A DNA stretch of 64,000 nucleotides from Circinella umbellata (Eukaryota > Mucoromycota > Mucoromycetes > Mucorales > Lichtheimiaceae), in the NCBI GenBank assembly GCA_025093555.1, contig JAIWNF010000047.1, forward strand, positions 248,001 to 312,000, read 5' to 3'. The stretch's first letter is position 1; each line of letters begins with the position of its first letter. Of the stretch, positions 32,934 through 45,568 are shown piece after piece. Below the pieces are notes generated by a model. It saw nothing but the letters and a program-made list of their open reading frames with translations, ran no database searches and was not told the DNA's origin. A program made the translations under genes and the position numbers.

Positions 32934-35216
32934 GATCACGATAAAGTTTATGATTTACAAAAAAAAATATCATGATAAAGTGGTGACATGCACGTTTCCG
33001 TTTTTGGTTACTGGAATACCCAGAAAACAGGTTTTTAATCACCCATTTCCTTGGTTTCTAGAACACAAATAAAGGGTCAGCTCGGATCCAATGTAGATGT
33101 TATGGTTAAGGTGCATACTGACTTAAACCGTTAAATTATGGATTGGCATAAGAATTGACAGAAATAAAGTCATGAACTTTTTGAGTCGTAATATACGTTA
33201 CTTTAGGTATTTTGAAGAGATGCTACGGAACAGTTTTTAAAAAAAAATATTTTCCATTGAGATTTGTCGCTTCAAAGTTTTGTCAAAAAATGATATTTTA
33301 CCAAGTAACGCCAAGGGATAAGCAGTGTGTAACCTATAAAAGCGGATGATTTATGGTTATAAAGGTTCGTGGTCTGGATTATAACTTCTACTGTTCTATT
33401 TTTTTCACTCAATAGAAAGCAAATTGATATAAGAACAAATATTGCTTGCATGTAGATACAATCATCTATACGAACGAAGATTAAAATAATTTCCAGACTT
33501 TTGGTGAATAGCAATCAAGTAAAATTATAACCCCATCTACCATTTTTAATAAAAAAAATAGAAACAGGTTCTGGCAGATAATACTGGGGGAATAGCAGAA
33601 ATATCAAATGGTACTATGAAACTAAGCAATAGAGAAAAAGGGAAATTACTGCATACACGTACACTGTCATCTTAAAATATATAATAAATTTCGCAGGGTT
33701 AGCAATGGCCTGCAGAATTTTGATCGTCTCATTGGTGGCAGTATTATTACGCGGTGGGTGCTTAAAATATCTCAAATCGAATTGGGTCACTTTTCGACAG
33801 TATGTTTTGAACAAAAGAAATTATCTTTTCTCTAACATTTGGAAAGCTCTAGTATTCTATTCTATTTTTTTTTGTAAACATATAGTTTTTTTTACACAAT
33901 CCATATTTTTAACAAGTGTGTTGTGTTGATTTTTTTTATATATTCCTATTGTTAGTGAAACAATTTCACAATACGTAAGTGGTTTTTATGTAATCGCATC
34001 GCAGTCTACTGTACTAAGCAGCGGTAGATTAAAATGGCGGATGACAATAAGAATAACATCTATAGGGTTGGCTGCGAGGTATCTTTTAAGGTGAATAAAT
34101 GTTATTACTGCGTTTTTTGACGTCGAATTGGTTGTATATTTTCACTTTATACCGGTTACTTCTCTAATTTTTTTTACTTAGTTTAATTCATGCACAATGT
34201 TATATATATTCTCGAATTAAATGTATAGTGCATTCAGGATAATCGTACCGGTGCTTTTTAGACGCACTTAAATTCCAATTGAATTAGGCTGAGACATATC
34301 TGGCCTTTGAGCACCTAGTGTGTTTGACTGCCGGGAATGGGGAGTATATGGTGCCACAGATAAATTTGGGTGCTACATGCGAACAAAGTGACTCTTACGT
34401 ATTGAAAAGCTTTCTTTAATACGTATTATTATTATTCTTTCCTTCTTCAAAAAGTTTCTATAAAATTGAATAACTCATCATCGTTTTTAAAGACGTTTTG
34501 TAATATAAATATAGAGAAGAAATTAATTCTCCATAAGATTGTCGTTTTCAAGGATAGAGAAGTAAGAAAGTGATTATCATTAAAAGACATGCATTTTATA
34601 GATGTGAATGAATTGATACATATAAAATGAGAAAATCCAACCAAGAAAACTATCTCTTAGTCTATTTTTTTTTTACCAAACAGGCAGGGTTGCTTTATAC
34701 AAGTATCCAAGAGTCATAAATACTTATTTGAGATACTTTTCACGTTTAATAAAATGGGTTGGATAGGAAAGAAAAAGAATAAGTTAGAGAGAAAGGGGGG
34801 GGTTCTGAGAGGAAAATGCGATATGTAATAATATGATTTAGCGATTGTATGTTTAAATGCTCAGAAAAGAAGAAAGAAAGAAAACAATAGGACCTTCATT
34901 ACTAGATGTGAGTACTTTATTTTTCTCTCTCTTAGAATATATAATGATTACGTTTAAATCATTTTATATTAAGTTATATTTATATATTATTTATTATATT
35001 ATCAGCGCTTGTTTAAATTATTACATGTATCAAACACATAAACTTATTACTTTGGATATTCATATATAATTTATAATTATCATTATTTAGAGGCAAATAA
35101 ACTTATGTATCAGTGGTGTTACTGCTTACAAAAGTGATGCGAGTACAAAGGTATTAATTATATTATCGCTTGGGGAACTGTCTTTATATTAAAACGTCTG
35201 CAAACAATGCGGGGGA
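32511..35216. other. Gene-poor region with decayed pieces
   Basis: It contains an (ATT)n microsatellite and no intact gene. A minus-strand frame starting at 33814 (words KVTQFDLRYFKHPPRN and ETIKILQAIANPAK) looks like a decayed exon, but its family is unknown. The rest is AT-rich and low-complexity. Confidence 0.4.
32865..32932. repeat. (ATT)n microsatellite
   Basis: Over 20 nearly perfect ATT units. The poly-Leu and poly-Ile frames through it are artefacts. Confidence 0.95.
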
Positions 35217-35250
35217 CTAGTTGAATTGACAAGAATTATTATGTACTACG

Positions 35251-35454
35251 ATGCAAGACCAAAAGCAAAGTCCGAATGACCCGGATTTACGTGCTTTAGT
35301 GGGGATCTCAGATGTAAAAAAAAAATTAAAAACCAAGCACATGTGGTATATAACATTGGTTAGCAAACATATAGAACTCATAGAACGAGCAGAAGAATTA
35401 GAAACCATACACCAGAGTTATGGCCCATCTATGATCGATTATAAACCTTGTTAG
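35251..35454 (+). other. Short open frame, possible orphan exon
   Basis: A frame of 67 codons from ATG 35251 with helical, charged, protein-like composition (NDPDLRALVGISDVKKKL, then KHIELIERAEELETIHQ). No family, splice partners or promoter were recognised. It may be a remnant of a repeat-borne ORF. Confidence 0.3.
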
Positions 35455-37399
35455 TATAATCGTTACAGAGATCTGCCAATTGTAGTGTCCCATCAGTTGT
35501 TCTTGTGGTTTATGTTCTTTTCCTTCCATTATAAATTTTATTTAATAAACTTATACACAAACATTTCTTTTTATATATTATTTTATCATATCGGCACAAA
35601 GCGAATTATAAATGTGTAATTTATATCTTTCAAACCTTTTTGATTAATCGACACGCACCCGAGCAACCTTCTAGTAAAATGCCGAATTCCAGGATAGCTG
35701 AATTGGCTTTTGACTTTTTCTTTTTTATTATTATTAAAAAAAAGTAAAATAAATAATAAAACTCTTGATGATATGTGAATATTCATGCACACATATACAT
35801 TATTAGAAGCCATCATTTTATCAATCAAATCGTGGGAGATGTTTTTCCTCAAAAAAAGAAAAAAAATTAACAAGACTGGGGCTGATTTAGTAGAATCCCA
35901 CGGTTTGTATTCCGTATAGTTGCTAATGAGAACTAATAGAGTTTAAGCAGCTACAAGTTAAATAATGGCATATGCGATTATTATTAAACACAAATTTTAA
36001 TTATTTACTGCGGCATACTTTATACCTGCATCATAAACTTTTTGGTGAAAATACTACTACTAGTAACAAAATCATGACTTTACCAACTGCTCTTTTTATA
36101 TTTTATTTATTTCAACTAAAACAAAAGTGTCGGTGTACGCTTATCAGTTATGATAGTATACATGATTTATCATTATGGCGAGGCACTTAGTGATATCCTA
36201 TTTAGCAATATACATTGTGGGAAAGAGGATAAAGTCGTACCAACCTCATTTTACTACTGAGATTTCAAAGTTTTATGAGCAGTGCTACGTACAAAAGAAT
36301 AATAAAAAAGGTGTACGAAAGCCTTGAATAGAGGAGCAACCATTTTTATTCCACAACATGGAATCTAAAATACTATTAGTAGTTACAGTCTTGATAACGA
36401 TAAAATTTTTAGTATAATGAATGTAAAATGCTTATTTTTTTCTCTTTCTGTGTTGTTTCGTATTAATTTATGATTGTATGATTATAAGAGGTTTCAAAGA
36501 ATAATCATGTTACCAAATTTTTTCTTTAAGTCGTTAGTAATCAAGACCCGGCTGTTCGGTTTCGTTATACTTATATATCTATATAACCATATGTCAAAAT
36601 ATAACGACGAAAATATAAAAAGACGTAAGCTACAGCATGTTAAGATTACGGGGTGTGGGGTTATTGTGGAACCATTCCTTGATTAAATTAGATGGCTTTT
36701 TTTCACTTTAACACGGGTTGAACCATTCAAAATAGCGCGCATTCGTAATACGAAAGAAAAAAAAAAAGATGCTTTTCTTTTTTTTATTTGTGACAAATAT
36801 CCGCCGGAAATCGGGTCACAAAGAAAATCTCTGTATTTTATATTATGTAAGACATGAGGCCATTCGTTATTTTGAAAAAAAAAGCAAATGACAGGGAGAT
36901 TGTTTCGAACATTGAAAGATTTTTTATATATATATACATGTTGTGTGCGTATGTGTGTGAAAAAAAAAACACTATCATTACTCGAATTGTAAAGTCGAAT
37001 AAAAAGCATTAGATAATCTACCAGACTTTTTTGTTTGAGAACAAGGAAATTTTTTTTATCACATCATATAATATTTTCAGTTGTCAAGACAAGTGACTTT
37101 TTTATTCTCTATTAAAAATGAGCATGTACAAGTGCGTTAATTATGTAACACCCCCTTGCATGCGTAGGCGCTTTCAAATTTTAGTGCAACGGATATTGAA
37201 AGGGATCAACTATATACATCTTATTCAGTGAAATGATAAAAATAAAAAATAAAAGTTATTTGGTGTGGGATAATAAGAATGATGAAAATGGAATGATAAA
37301 TCCCCACTACCATAACCTGTTTGGTGCTAAGCGAGATAAGAAAGGTACTTACGAATGAAAACGTTATTTTTACTTTAGCATTATTATTATTCCCCACGC
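35455..37399. other. Intergenic upstream of MFS gene
   Basis: AT-rich, with no supported gene. Open frames are low-complexity. The proximal part should contain the MFS promoter. Confidence 0.45.
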
Positions 37400-37407
37400 T
37401 ATAAAAG
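37399..37407 (+). promoter_or_regulatory. Candidate TATA box of MFS gene
   Basis: A CTATAAAAG string about 230 bp upstream of the MFS ATG, in an otherwise less regular stretch. The sequence fits a TATA element. The transcription start is unknown, so the assignment is tentative. Confidence 0.35.
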
Positions 37408-37631
37408 ACCTCGATCTACTCGTAACACAGTTTTCTATTTTGCAATAACTGGTGCATGTGACCTTGAATAGCAATTATGGATAAAAATATTACAGATCCA
37501 ACAGATCATCTTAGCTCTTTTAGCATATTGCGGAATTTTGTTTTGTCTATATAAAGAGTTGAAAAGAATTTTTTTTACAACTTTAATTGTTCATTTCTTT
37601 CGTTTTTTTTTTTTACTTTTCTCACATCAAC

Positions 37632-40478
37632 ATGACAACTAATTCACCTTCTGTCGTGTCAGAGAAAGTCTTTGATGAAAAGGCCGAACAACTCTCTGGT
37701 GATATTGAGAGTACACGAGGATCTAGTAATGATAGTTTTGTTGCTCCCAGTCCAGAAGAATGGAGAAAACTTTTGTGGAGACTTGATTTGCGAATTATCC
37801 CTTACGTCGGTGTTTTGTACCTCTGTTCTTTCTTGGATCGTGTCAATATTGGTAATATATCAACCTACATATATATATAAATAAAGTAACATGAGAAATT
37901 GGATAGCTTTTATAAAATAACTAATCAACTCAATTGGGGAAATACCCTTCTCTAATTATGACAGGTAACGCAAAAGTTGCTGGTTTAACTGAGCATATTG
38001 ACATTACGGACTATGAGTATAATTGGGCTTTATCTATTTTCTTCATTGGTTATGTATGTATATATGATATATGACACAGATGAAGAGTCATAGTAAATGG
38101 GGTTGTCTGGTTGGATGCTGAGAAGAAACTTTATTCATGCTGATCCCATTTTTTTTCTTCATATTCCAGATTATTTTTGAGGTTCCGTCAAACTTGATGT
38201 TAAAGTTCATCGGTCCGAGCAAATGGATTTCGATTGTTATGATGGCATGGGGTGTTGTAAGTTATATTTATATACATTTTGCTGAATGGGGTATTTTTTT
38301 CTTAATGAATGTGTTAACTGATTATACCTTTTTTTTTGTGATACAGACAATGGCTGCTATGGTAGGTTTTCAAATTTAATAAAGGTTTCAAAACATTCAT
38401 AAATAAAAGCAGGGGTAATTTAACTTTTTATGTCGATCATTTGAATAATATAGGCAGCAGTACACAATGGGGCAGGTCTTCTTGCAAGCCGTTTCTTCCT
38501 TGGCGTCACTGAGGTAAAAATATAGAACTAAAACTTCTTGCGAAACGTTTCTTCCAAATTAAGTATATATGTTTTTTGACATTTTTTTTTCATGCTCTTA
38601 TTTATTTAATGATTAGGCTGGTTTGTTCCCTGTAAGTGATTCCTTTTTTTTTTTTTGTTTATTGTTGTCATGGAAACAAAATAAGACATGAACTTCGTAA
38701 TTAAATAACTATTTTTTATATTTATTGTTATTTAGGGTGTCATTTTTTATTTGACTCTTTGGTATACTCGTAAAGAACAAGCTACCCGTTTGGCACTTTT
38801 CTTCGGTTGTTCAACATTAGCTGGGGTAAGTTTAAAAACAATTTTTTTTCCCTGGTATTCAATAATTCTTTTTGCTATACCGCGCACTGACAATTGGTTC
38901 CTCTTTTTACCATTGTGTAACATGTTTATTTAGGCTTTTGGCGGTGTTCTTGCGTAAGTTTCTTTTTTTTCTTTTTTTTTCGGTTATTCTGTGTGTTAAC
39001 ATGCTCTTATTTTTCTAAAAAAAAATCAGATATGGTATTATGCAAATGGAAGGCATTCGAGGTTTGCATGGCTGGCAATGGATTTTTATTCTTGAAGCCA
39101 TTCCTACTCTTTTCTTTGCATGCACAACTTATTTTGTACTCCCAGATTTTCCAGAAACCAAAAGCAAATGTAAGTCCCAAATTTTGACGGGTGTTCCCAA
39201 AAAAAAAAAAGACTAGGAAAAAATTATTATCTTTTTCTTCCCTCTCTTTTGGTTGTTATCAAAATATCATCATTGATTTATATTATAATATAGTCTTGGA
39301 TGAACGTGAACGTGAAATTCTTGTTCATCGTCTTAAGGTTGATGCTGGCCCATCGACTGAAACTCATTTCTCTATGAAACAATTCTGGGCCGCCTTTACG
39401 GATTGGAAAGTTTATATGCATGCCACTATCTACATTTGTTGTGTTGCTCCCTTGTACAGTTTAAGTATGTTTATGCCCACTATTATTCAAGGAATGGGTT
39501 TTCAATCTTTGCAAGCACAGGTATGTTGAAAAAAGCGAATCAATATCATTTTTTTTTATTCAATAATCATTGATTTTATCTTTAACTATATGGATATCAT
39601 AAACTAAAGATAATTATTCTTATTTGAATTATATAGGCAATGAGTGCTCCACCTTGTAAGTTTCCTTTTTTTTTTGTCTTTTACATTCATTTCTTAATAG
39701 CATGACTTTTTTTCTTTATCTAATCAAATAACTTATTATTTTAATATTACTAGACGCCTTTGCTTGTGTTGCTACTGTTCTTACAGCTATGCATGGTGAT
39801 CGCCATAGCGAGCGTGGTCTTCATCTTGCTATTCCTGGATTACTCGGCGTGGTTGGATACATCTTGCTTATTACGTTGACAGACAAAGGCATGGTTGCAA
39901 TGTATATTGCTGCTTGTATTACAACCATTGGTGTATTCTCTCAGATCCCAGCCATGCTTTCCTGGTTTAGCTGTAATATTGGTGGTCATACCAAGCGTGG
40001 TGTTGCTACTGCTATTATCGTATCTTTGGGTAACATTGGTGGTGCAGGTAAAATTCATTTTTTGAATTCTTTTTTTCTTCTAAGGCAAAGCATCAAAAAC
40101 CTTTTATAGGTACTAACCATCTTAACTATTACTTTTAGTTGGTGGACAGATCTATCGTACTCAAGATGGTCCTTATTATGCTCGTGGTCATGAAATTTGT
40201 GCCGGTCTGTTGGCTGCCGCTGTTGTCTTATCATGTATTTACAAGTACATTTTGCATCGTATTAACAAGGCTCGTGATAACTTGACTGAAGAAGAGTATA
40301 AGAAGGCATGTGAAGGTGAAGATCTTTGTGATAACGTAAGTATCAGATATTTTCAGACTTTTATAGATATTTATTGCTTAACTATCCACCTTTGAAAGCT
40401 TTATATACTAACAATACTCTTTTATTATTATTATTCTTATTACCTATGTAGCATCCCGATTTTAGATACTATACCTAA
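37632..40478 (+). CDS. MFS transporter, allantoate permease (Dal5/ACS) family
   Basis: A major facilitator permease of the anion:cation symporter group (Dal5, Tna1, Seo1 type), which imports allantoate, nicotinate, vitamins or similar acids at the plasma membrane. It has fourteen exons: 37632-37851, 37965-38053, 38170-38256, 38347-38361, 38454-38513, 38617-38631, 38736-38825, 38934-38953, 39030-39169, 39294-39520, 39637-39655, 39754-40047, 40139-40335 and 40452-40478. They sum to 1500 nt, 499 residues. Family words are LDRVNIGNAKVAGL, FFIGYIIFEVPSNLMLK, SRFFLGVTEAGLFPGV and GWQWIFILEA. Two exons are only 15 nt long and others 19, 20 and 27 nt. The start at 37632 (MTTNSP) is preferred over an upstream in-frame ATG at 37587 that would add hydrophobic low-complexity residues. 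The substrate is unknown. Confidence 0.9.
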
Positions 40479-40968
40479 ATTATCTCGCATACATAAAATT
40501 TCCTAATATTCTGCTACTATTTATTACATATAAAAATACTCATACTGTAATTGTATTATTATATTATTTACATATTCTATTTTCTATATACTGCTTTCTT
40601 TTTCTCCAAATTTTCTATCCTTTATAATAATATTTTGTTAATATATTACCATAGTACATTGTATAATACTAGTTGTCAAATCCAAAATTGTATTCTTAAT
40701 AATATATATCGTGTACAAAATAATTTCACATTAATAAAAAAAAAATATACACACAAGCTACTCACCTTACAAAGAAAAAATTTCTTGATGACATCTCGAT
40801 ATGAATTTATAATAACTGCAAAAAAAATAATCAAATATAGTTTGTTAACCCCCTCTTTCTCTTCACTATCTTTTGCTTATTATTTTTACTTGATAAAACC
40901 AAACAAGTAAACGAACCAAATGAATTTTTTTTTTAGAAAAAAGAAGAAATAGGGTAAATATTTTGATT
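40479..40968. other. Convergent 3' intergenic region
   Basis: AT-rich spacer between the 3' ends of the plus-strand MFS gene and the minus-strand PPR gene. No gene or clear terminator hairpin. Confidence 0.45.
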
Positions 40969-42075
40969 TTAAAGTAATTTCCTTTTTTTTATTTCGTTAT
41001 TTCTCTTCCATAATTTACGTGCGCGAACCGTTTTATGTCTCTTTTGTTCGAACTGATCAATATTCTTTAATAATCGTTCACGCATCTTAATCCCAATCAA
41101 CCATGCATCTCCTCCACTACTTTGAAACAATTGATTGACAAATTGACGTGCCGTATCAAATTCACGTAGTCGACATAATCCAAAAACAACCACACCAACA
41201 ATTCCAGCGTCCGGGGATATTTTACGATCATACATATCATCCAATAAGTTTGTCATACCATTCAGATCTTTTTCCCATCCATACACCTTGAGCATTATAC
41301 TATATGTATATTTTGTTGGTTCAATTTGACGTTGCTTCATCACATTATATAGTTCATGACAACTGGATAAATCCCTTCGTTTCATAAATAGCTGAAGAAG
41401 TGTGTCGTACAAAATAGCATAATGAGCCAGGTTTAATTCCGCCATTTCAGAGCAAACGCGTGAAATGGATTGTGTATCCAAAGGTTGGGTGCGAGGTGTA
41501 TTATTCGAAATGAGGTTAAGTAGCATGGTGTATAGGTAAATCATGGATCGTCGCCTACGATTAGACAATTGTGCCGTTGTGTTTGTTGTTTGTTGTGTTG
41601 TATTATTTTTATAGTGTGAAATTAGGGTATCATGGAGTGCGTACAAGCCAGTAAGATTCTTTTGTCGATAAAGAGCATAGGCAAGTTGGTATAGCGAATC
41701 TTTGCTCGGAAACTGATTATTGTAAAGTGCTTTAAGGTATTTATGAAGTGCTTCATTGGTACGTCGTTTACGTGAAAGTTTGATTATAGCTGCAGAAATG
41801 TCGCGTGGATGTTCTAATGGGGGTGCTATCGTTGCTACCTTTCTTTCCATTTGGTCTTGTTGTGGCTTCTGGGATAATGGTGCTGCTGCTTGTGATGTAA
41901 AACCCCGTTTCCAGGGCATTGTTGTTATGTTATTGGAGTTTATTAACGAGTCTCGTACGACGTGACCACAACCATGACAACGTCTCCATGATGTTAATGA
42001 TGCCCGGAATGGATATGTTGTTCTCGAAGTTGGTGCCAGTAATTTTACAAGGAGATCGATAGTACGACCACCCAT
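40969..42075 (-). CDS. Pentatricopeptide repeat (PPR) protein, probably mitochondrial
   Basis: An intronless 368-residue protein from ATG 42075. The first about 60 residues are rich in Arg, Ser and Thr and poor in acids, as in a mitochondrial presequence. Helical repeats of about 35 residues follow. The clearest are YDTLLQLFMKRRDLSSCHEL, then VMKQRQIEPTKYTYSIMLKV (about 220-265), and a third beginning DLNGMTNLLDDMYDRKISPD (about 273-292). A Lys/Arg-rich tail ends the protein. PPR proteins bind single-stranded RNA and act in organellar RNA processing, stability or translation. The target here is unknown. A CHGC near residue 34 is isolated and probably not zinc-binding. Confidence 0.82.
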   Translation of the reverse strand: MGGRTIDLLVKLLAPTSRTTYPFRASLTSWRRCHGCGHVVRDSLINSNNITTMPWKRGFTSQAAAPLSQKPQQDQMERKVATIAPPLEHPRDISAAIIKLSRKRRTNEALHKYLKALYNNQFPSKDSLYQLAYALYRQKNLTGLYALHDTLISHYKNNTTQQTTNTTAQLSNRRRRSMIYLYTMLLNLISNNTPRTQPLDTQSISRVCSEMAELNLAHYAILYDTLLQLFMKRRDLSSCHELYNVMKQRQIEPTKYTYSIMLKVYGWEKDLNGMTNLLDDMYDRKISPDAGIVGVVVFGLCRLREFDTARQFVNQLFQSSGGDAWLIGIKMRERLLKNIDQFEQKRHKTVRARKLWKRNNEIKKRKLL

Positions 42076-42245
42076 TTTTTTTTGGCTGTTTATTTTTTTT
42101 TAAAAAAACAAACTGTATCTTATGGCCTTTGTTTAAAAGTGACCGGTAGGTCAAAAAAATTCGGAGCTTTGACAAGTAAAAATTCATCCCCCCCGCTCCC
42201 CCTTTCGATTTTCGAACATTGACAAGAGATTAATAGTTTATTTAT
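42076..42245. other. Short spacer
   Basis: A compact intergenic segment between the PPR start and the 3' end of the dehydrogenase gene, containing poly-A and C-rich runs. No further feature. Confidence 0.4.
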
Positions 42246-43751
42246 TTACTCATCAGGATTACTTAAAGCTGGAGTTCCAGTTGTTGGTTTACTACTATAT
42301 TGAGTTTCAAGGAACACTTTGATTATACCACCATCTTTGGCATCAAAACGTTTATAAACTTCAGGAGTACATTCAAGTGGATACCGGTTTGTAAGAATTA
42401 CGGTTGGATCAAACTATAGTAATAAGTAATATTTATGTATACATTAGTTGTTTACCTAATATAATATAGAATAAAATATTTATATTCAAAAAAAAAGAGA
42501 ATCAACTTACCAAACCACTTTCAATATGTTCCAAACAAACATCCCAATATCGCTGAACAGGTGCTTGACCACATCCAATTAATCGAATTCCTTTTTCCAT
42601 CAATGCACCCACCAAGAAATGATTTGTATAGGCAGCATAATCTGCAATAACACCAATGGAACCAAACTTTTTGACAGCACGAAGACATTCGTTTAATACT
42701 TCAGGTGAATCTGTCTCCAAACCCACAGCATGTTCTACCTTGTGCAACAATGATTTTGTATAACGGAACCCAGCACAATCGATAGCACGATCTAACCCAT
42801 CAGGGGCCAATTCGAAAATTTTCTTGACAACATCTTGATCTTGTTTGAAATTAATGGGTTCAGCACCCCAATGGACCTGTGCCAAATGTAAACGTTCAGG
42901 TACATCGTCAATTACAATGATGCGTGCTGCCTTGAAAACATTACGAAGCCATTGAACTACGTTAAGACCAATGGGTCCTAAACCCCAAACGCCAATAATT
43001 TCATTCTCTTGACAACCTGTATCCCACACTGTATGGTAAGAAGTTGGAACAATATCTGATAAATACAAAGCCTTTTCATCGGGTACACTCTCAGGCACTT
43101 TGAGTAAATTCGTATTGGAAAATGGAATACGACAATATTCAGCTTGACCTCCTATAGATATAATTCAATAAGATCAAACATTTCATTATTGATTTGATCT
43201 TTGCTGTATATATATTTAAAAGCCAGAAAGTAAATTTTATTATTACCTGCAAATCCACCAACAAAATGAGAATAACCCATGATTCCTGAAATTCGCATAC
43301 CATATAACTCTTCCTGTAATTTGCTATCATTGGTTGTATCACATGCTGTATAGAGTTGTTTTTTGCAGTAATCACATTTACCGCAAGCGATACTAAATGC
43401 AGCTACCACACGATCACCAGGTTTTACACTCGTCACATTTGAACCCACCGTGTCAACAATACCCATCACTTCATGTCCCAAAATATCGCCTTTTTTCATT
43501 TGAAGAATTTCTGCATGATATAAATGAAGATCGGATCCACAGACAGTTGAACCAGTGACTTTGATAACAGTATCCTCAGGATCGGTAACGAGTGGTACTC
43601 CTACTTGTTGCATTTCAAGCTTTTCTTTTCCCATCCATGTACAAGCTAACATTTTACGATTCGGGTCTGTACTTTGTGTATCTTGATTCGATGTAGATGT
43701 AGGATGGGTGCCCAATTTTTCTTGAGCGAAATTTGCTGCTGCGTTCATCAT
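42246..43751 (-). CDS. Zinc-dependent alcohol dehydrogenase family protein (formaldehyde dehydrogenase-like)
   Basis: Three exons: 43751-43247, 43151-42511 and 42413-42246 (1314 nt, 437 residues). It is a medium-chain dehydrogenase. The GroES-like domain has catalytic-zinc Cys71 in CGSDLHLYH and the GHE triad at 92-94. Structural-zinc Cys123, 126, 129 and 137 lie in the segment CGKCDYCKKQLYTAC. The NAD-binding Rossmann turn is GLGPIGLNVVQW. The long C-terminal half and IDCAGF...LLHKVEHAVGLETDSPEVLN insert are typical of glutathione-independent formaldehyde-dehydrogenase-like members, larger than classical ADHs. The expected reaction is NAD(P)-dependent oxidation of an alcohol or aldehyde; the substrate is not readable. 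The start at 43751 is preferred over an upstream in-frame ATG, which would add a hydrophobic low-complexity stretch. Confidence 0.88.
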
Positions 43752-44356
43752 TTTGTTTAGAGTGTTAATACTAATAAAAGAAGTTAAAACAAAAATTTCA
43801 AGAAAGGAAAAAAAAAATTGATGGTCTAATTTTATATGAAAAATCCCCTGGTGCTCTTTTTTTAATAATGAAATCATGGTTAGCAAATAGAGTGATAGTA
43901 TGATTTTTAAAATCATAGTCACGCAAAATAAGTACTAGTAAACCCTTGTTTATTTATTTTTTTATTCGGCTAAACAATTACTGATAATAGGAACTTCATT
44001 ATGAGTTGTTTCAATATAAAATACAAGGGTACACGTAAAAAACTTTGTTATCACATTCGATCATTCAAATCAGACCTTGAGAAATTGATAATTTTAAATG
44101 TACACTATAGCATTAACAAATAACCCATTATGTTTACGTATATTATTGAAGATGATTAAATATTTTGATGCCCAATGAAATATACACAGCTTTGCAAGTA
44201 TCAACCTTGGTTATTATTATTTTCACAAACAGGTTTTTTTCTCTCTCTGAGAGTCAAAAATAGGAAAGCGCGTATTTCATATAGCTGCCAAAAACGCATC
44301 AGTTAGAAAAACATTTTTTTTTCTTTATTCCTATTTCACATCAATCTTTTTATTTT
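43752..44356. other. Divergent promoter region
   Basis: About 600 bp between the dehydrogenase (minus) and Ubl-RING (plus) starts, so both promoters probably lie here. AT-rich. No specific factor site assigned. Confidence 0.4.
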
Positions 44357-45568
44357 ATGGTTGTAATGAACCAAAAGTTATCACGATTATCGTCAGTTGA
44401 AAAAATGATGGACACTTCAATGGATGTTTTATCAGAAAATCGAAAGAATAATTCAAAAGTAAATACACTAATATTGTTTCGAAAAAAAAACATATACAAA
44501 GATATACGGGTATCTATTGAACCCTCTTTTCTGTTTGCTTTGCTAATGTGCGTGTACGTATCTTTCTTTTTTTTTTTTTTTGTTTAAAAGGACGAGAACT
44601 TGAAACACAATCTCATTACAAAACGTATTGAAAAGAAAGATGAACAATTTTTTGTTTTAACACAAACGGGAGAACTGCTTGTCTTTCCATTATGTTTGAC
44701 ACAAAGTATCCAAGAATTAAAACAAGCAATCTGTCAAAAACAAAGAAAGTACATTTATTTTTCAACTGATAGTAATAACATAAATGATCTACGCATTATA
44801 TTTGGTGGGAAACAATTAAAAGATACCTTTACCATTGCAGATTATGATATCATGAATGGATCTACGCTTCATCTGGTTCCTGACTTATATGGAGGTAGTA
44901 GTGGTAGTAGTAGTCTATCCAGCAGTATACCTATGAATTTGACAACATTATTTGCTGATATTGTTGACTTGACCGAATTCGACACACAAAGAATGCAAGA
45001 TGAATGCGATTATTCTCAAATAAAAACAGGACGACACGTAGTGGATGGTATCAATATCGAAGTATTTTGTTCATGTACACCTCGTCATCGAGTCATTGTC
45101 AGACATGGATATGGAGTATTTGACCTTCAAGAAACAAAAACACCATGTCCCAATTGTGGTAGTGAAGATGTCACAGTCATTACCGTTGGGTTCTTTAATT
45201 GTGAATACAAGTTTCATGGTATTAAATATCAAACATTTTATATGTTGGAAGAATGGTTCCCGACGACTCCTGGAATTTATCATGTCTTTGACAAGCCAAG
45301 ACAAGCTTTATGGAGTTATCTTCAAATTGAATCCAAACCCATAAGAACAAATCGGGAAGATATAATGGATAATACGCATCCGGTTCAGGATAATGAGGAG
45401 AAATGTACTATTTGTCAAGAAAACCTTGATTCATTGGATCATGGTCTTGTTACCACGTTACAATGTAATCATCAATTTCATTTTCAATGCCTTACAAAGT
45501 GGAGATCGAATACATGTCCTAATTGCAGAGCTGTTCGTCAATATTATCAGTATCCTCCTTTTTTTTGA
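44357..45568 (+). CDS. Ubiquitin-like/RING-H2 protein, putative E3 ubiquitin ligase
   Basis: Two exons, 44357-44458 and 44591-45568 (1080 nt, 359 residues; ATG 44366 is an alternative start). Residues about 54-132 form a ubiquitin-like domain: LRIIFGGKQLKDTFTIADYD followed by STLHLV parallels the ubiquitin 43-70 segment. A Ser/Gly linker follows. The central region has a zinc-ribbon-like set (CSC at 194-196, CPNC at 220-223, Cys at 238) and conserved-looking aromatic words. The C-terminus is a RING-H2 (306-346): CTIC, then CNHQFHFQC, then CPNC. RING-H2 domains bind E2 enzymes, so an E3 ligase role is likely. The substrate is unknown. The N-terminal Ubl could bind the proteasome or shuttle factors (inference). 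Confidence 0.82.

Noticed and set aside
32793..33042. Poly-Leu and poly-Ile open frames
   Set aside because: Translations of the (ATT)n microsatellite.
37632..43751. MFS permease, PPR protein and alcohol dehydrogenase as a metabolic gene cluster
   Set aside because: The PPR gene between them, mixed strands and the absence of any backbone enzyme or regulator argue against a cluster.
43752..43922. N-terminal extension of the dehydrogenase
   Set aside because: Adds a hydrophobic low-complexity stretch absent from the family; ATG 43751 fits better.
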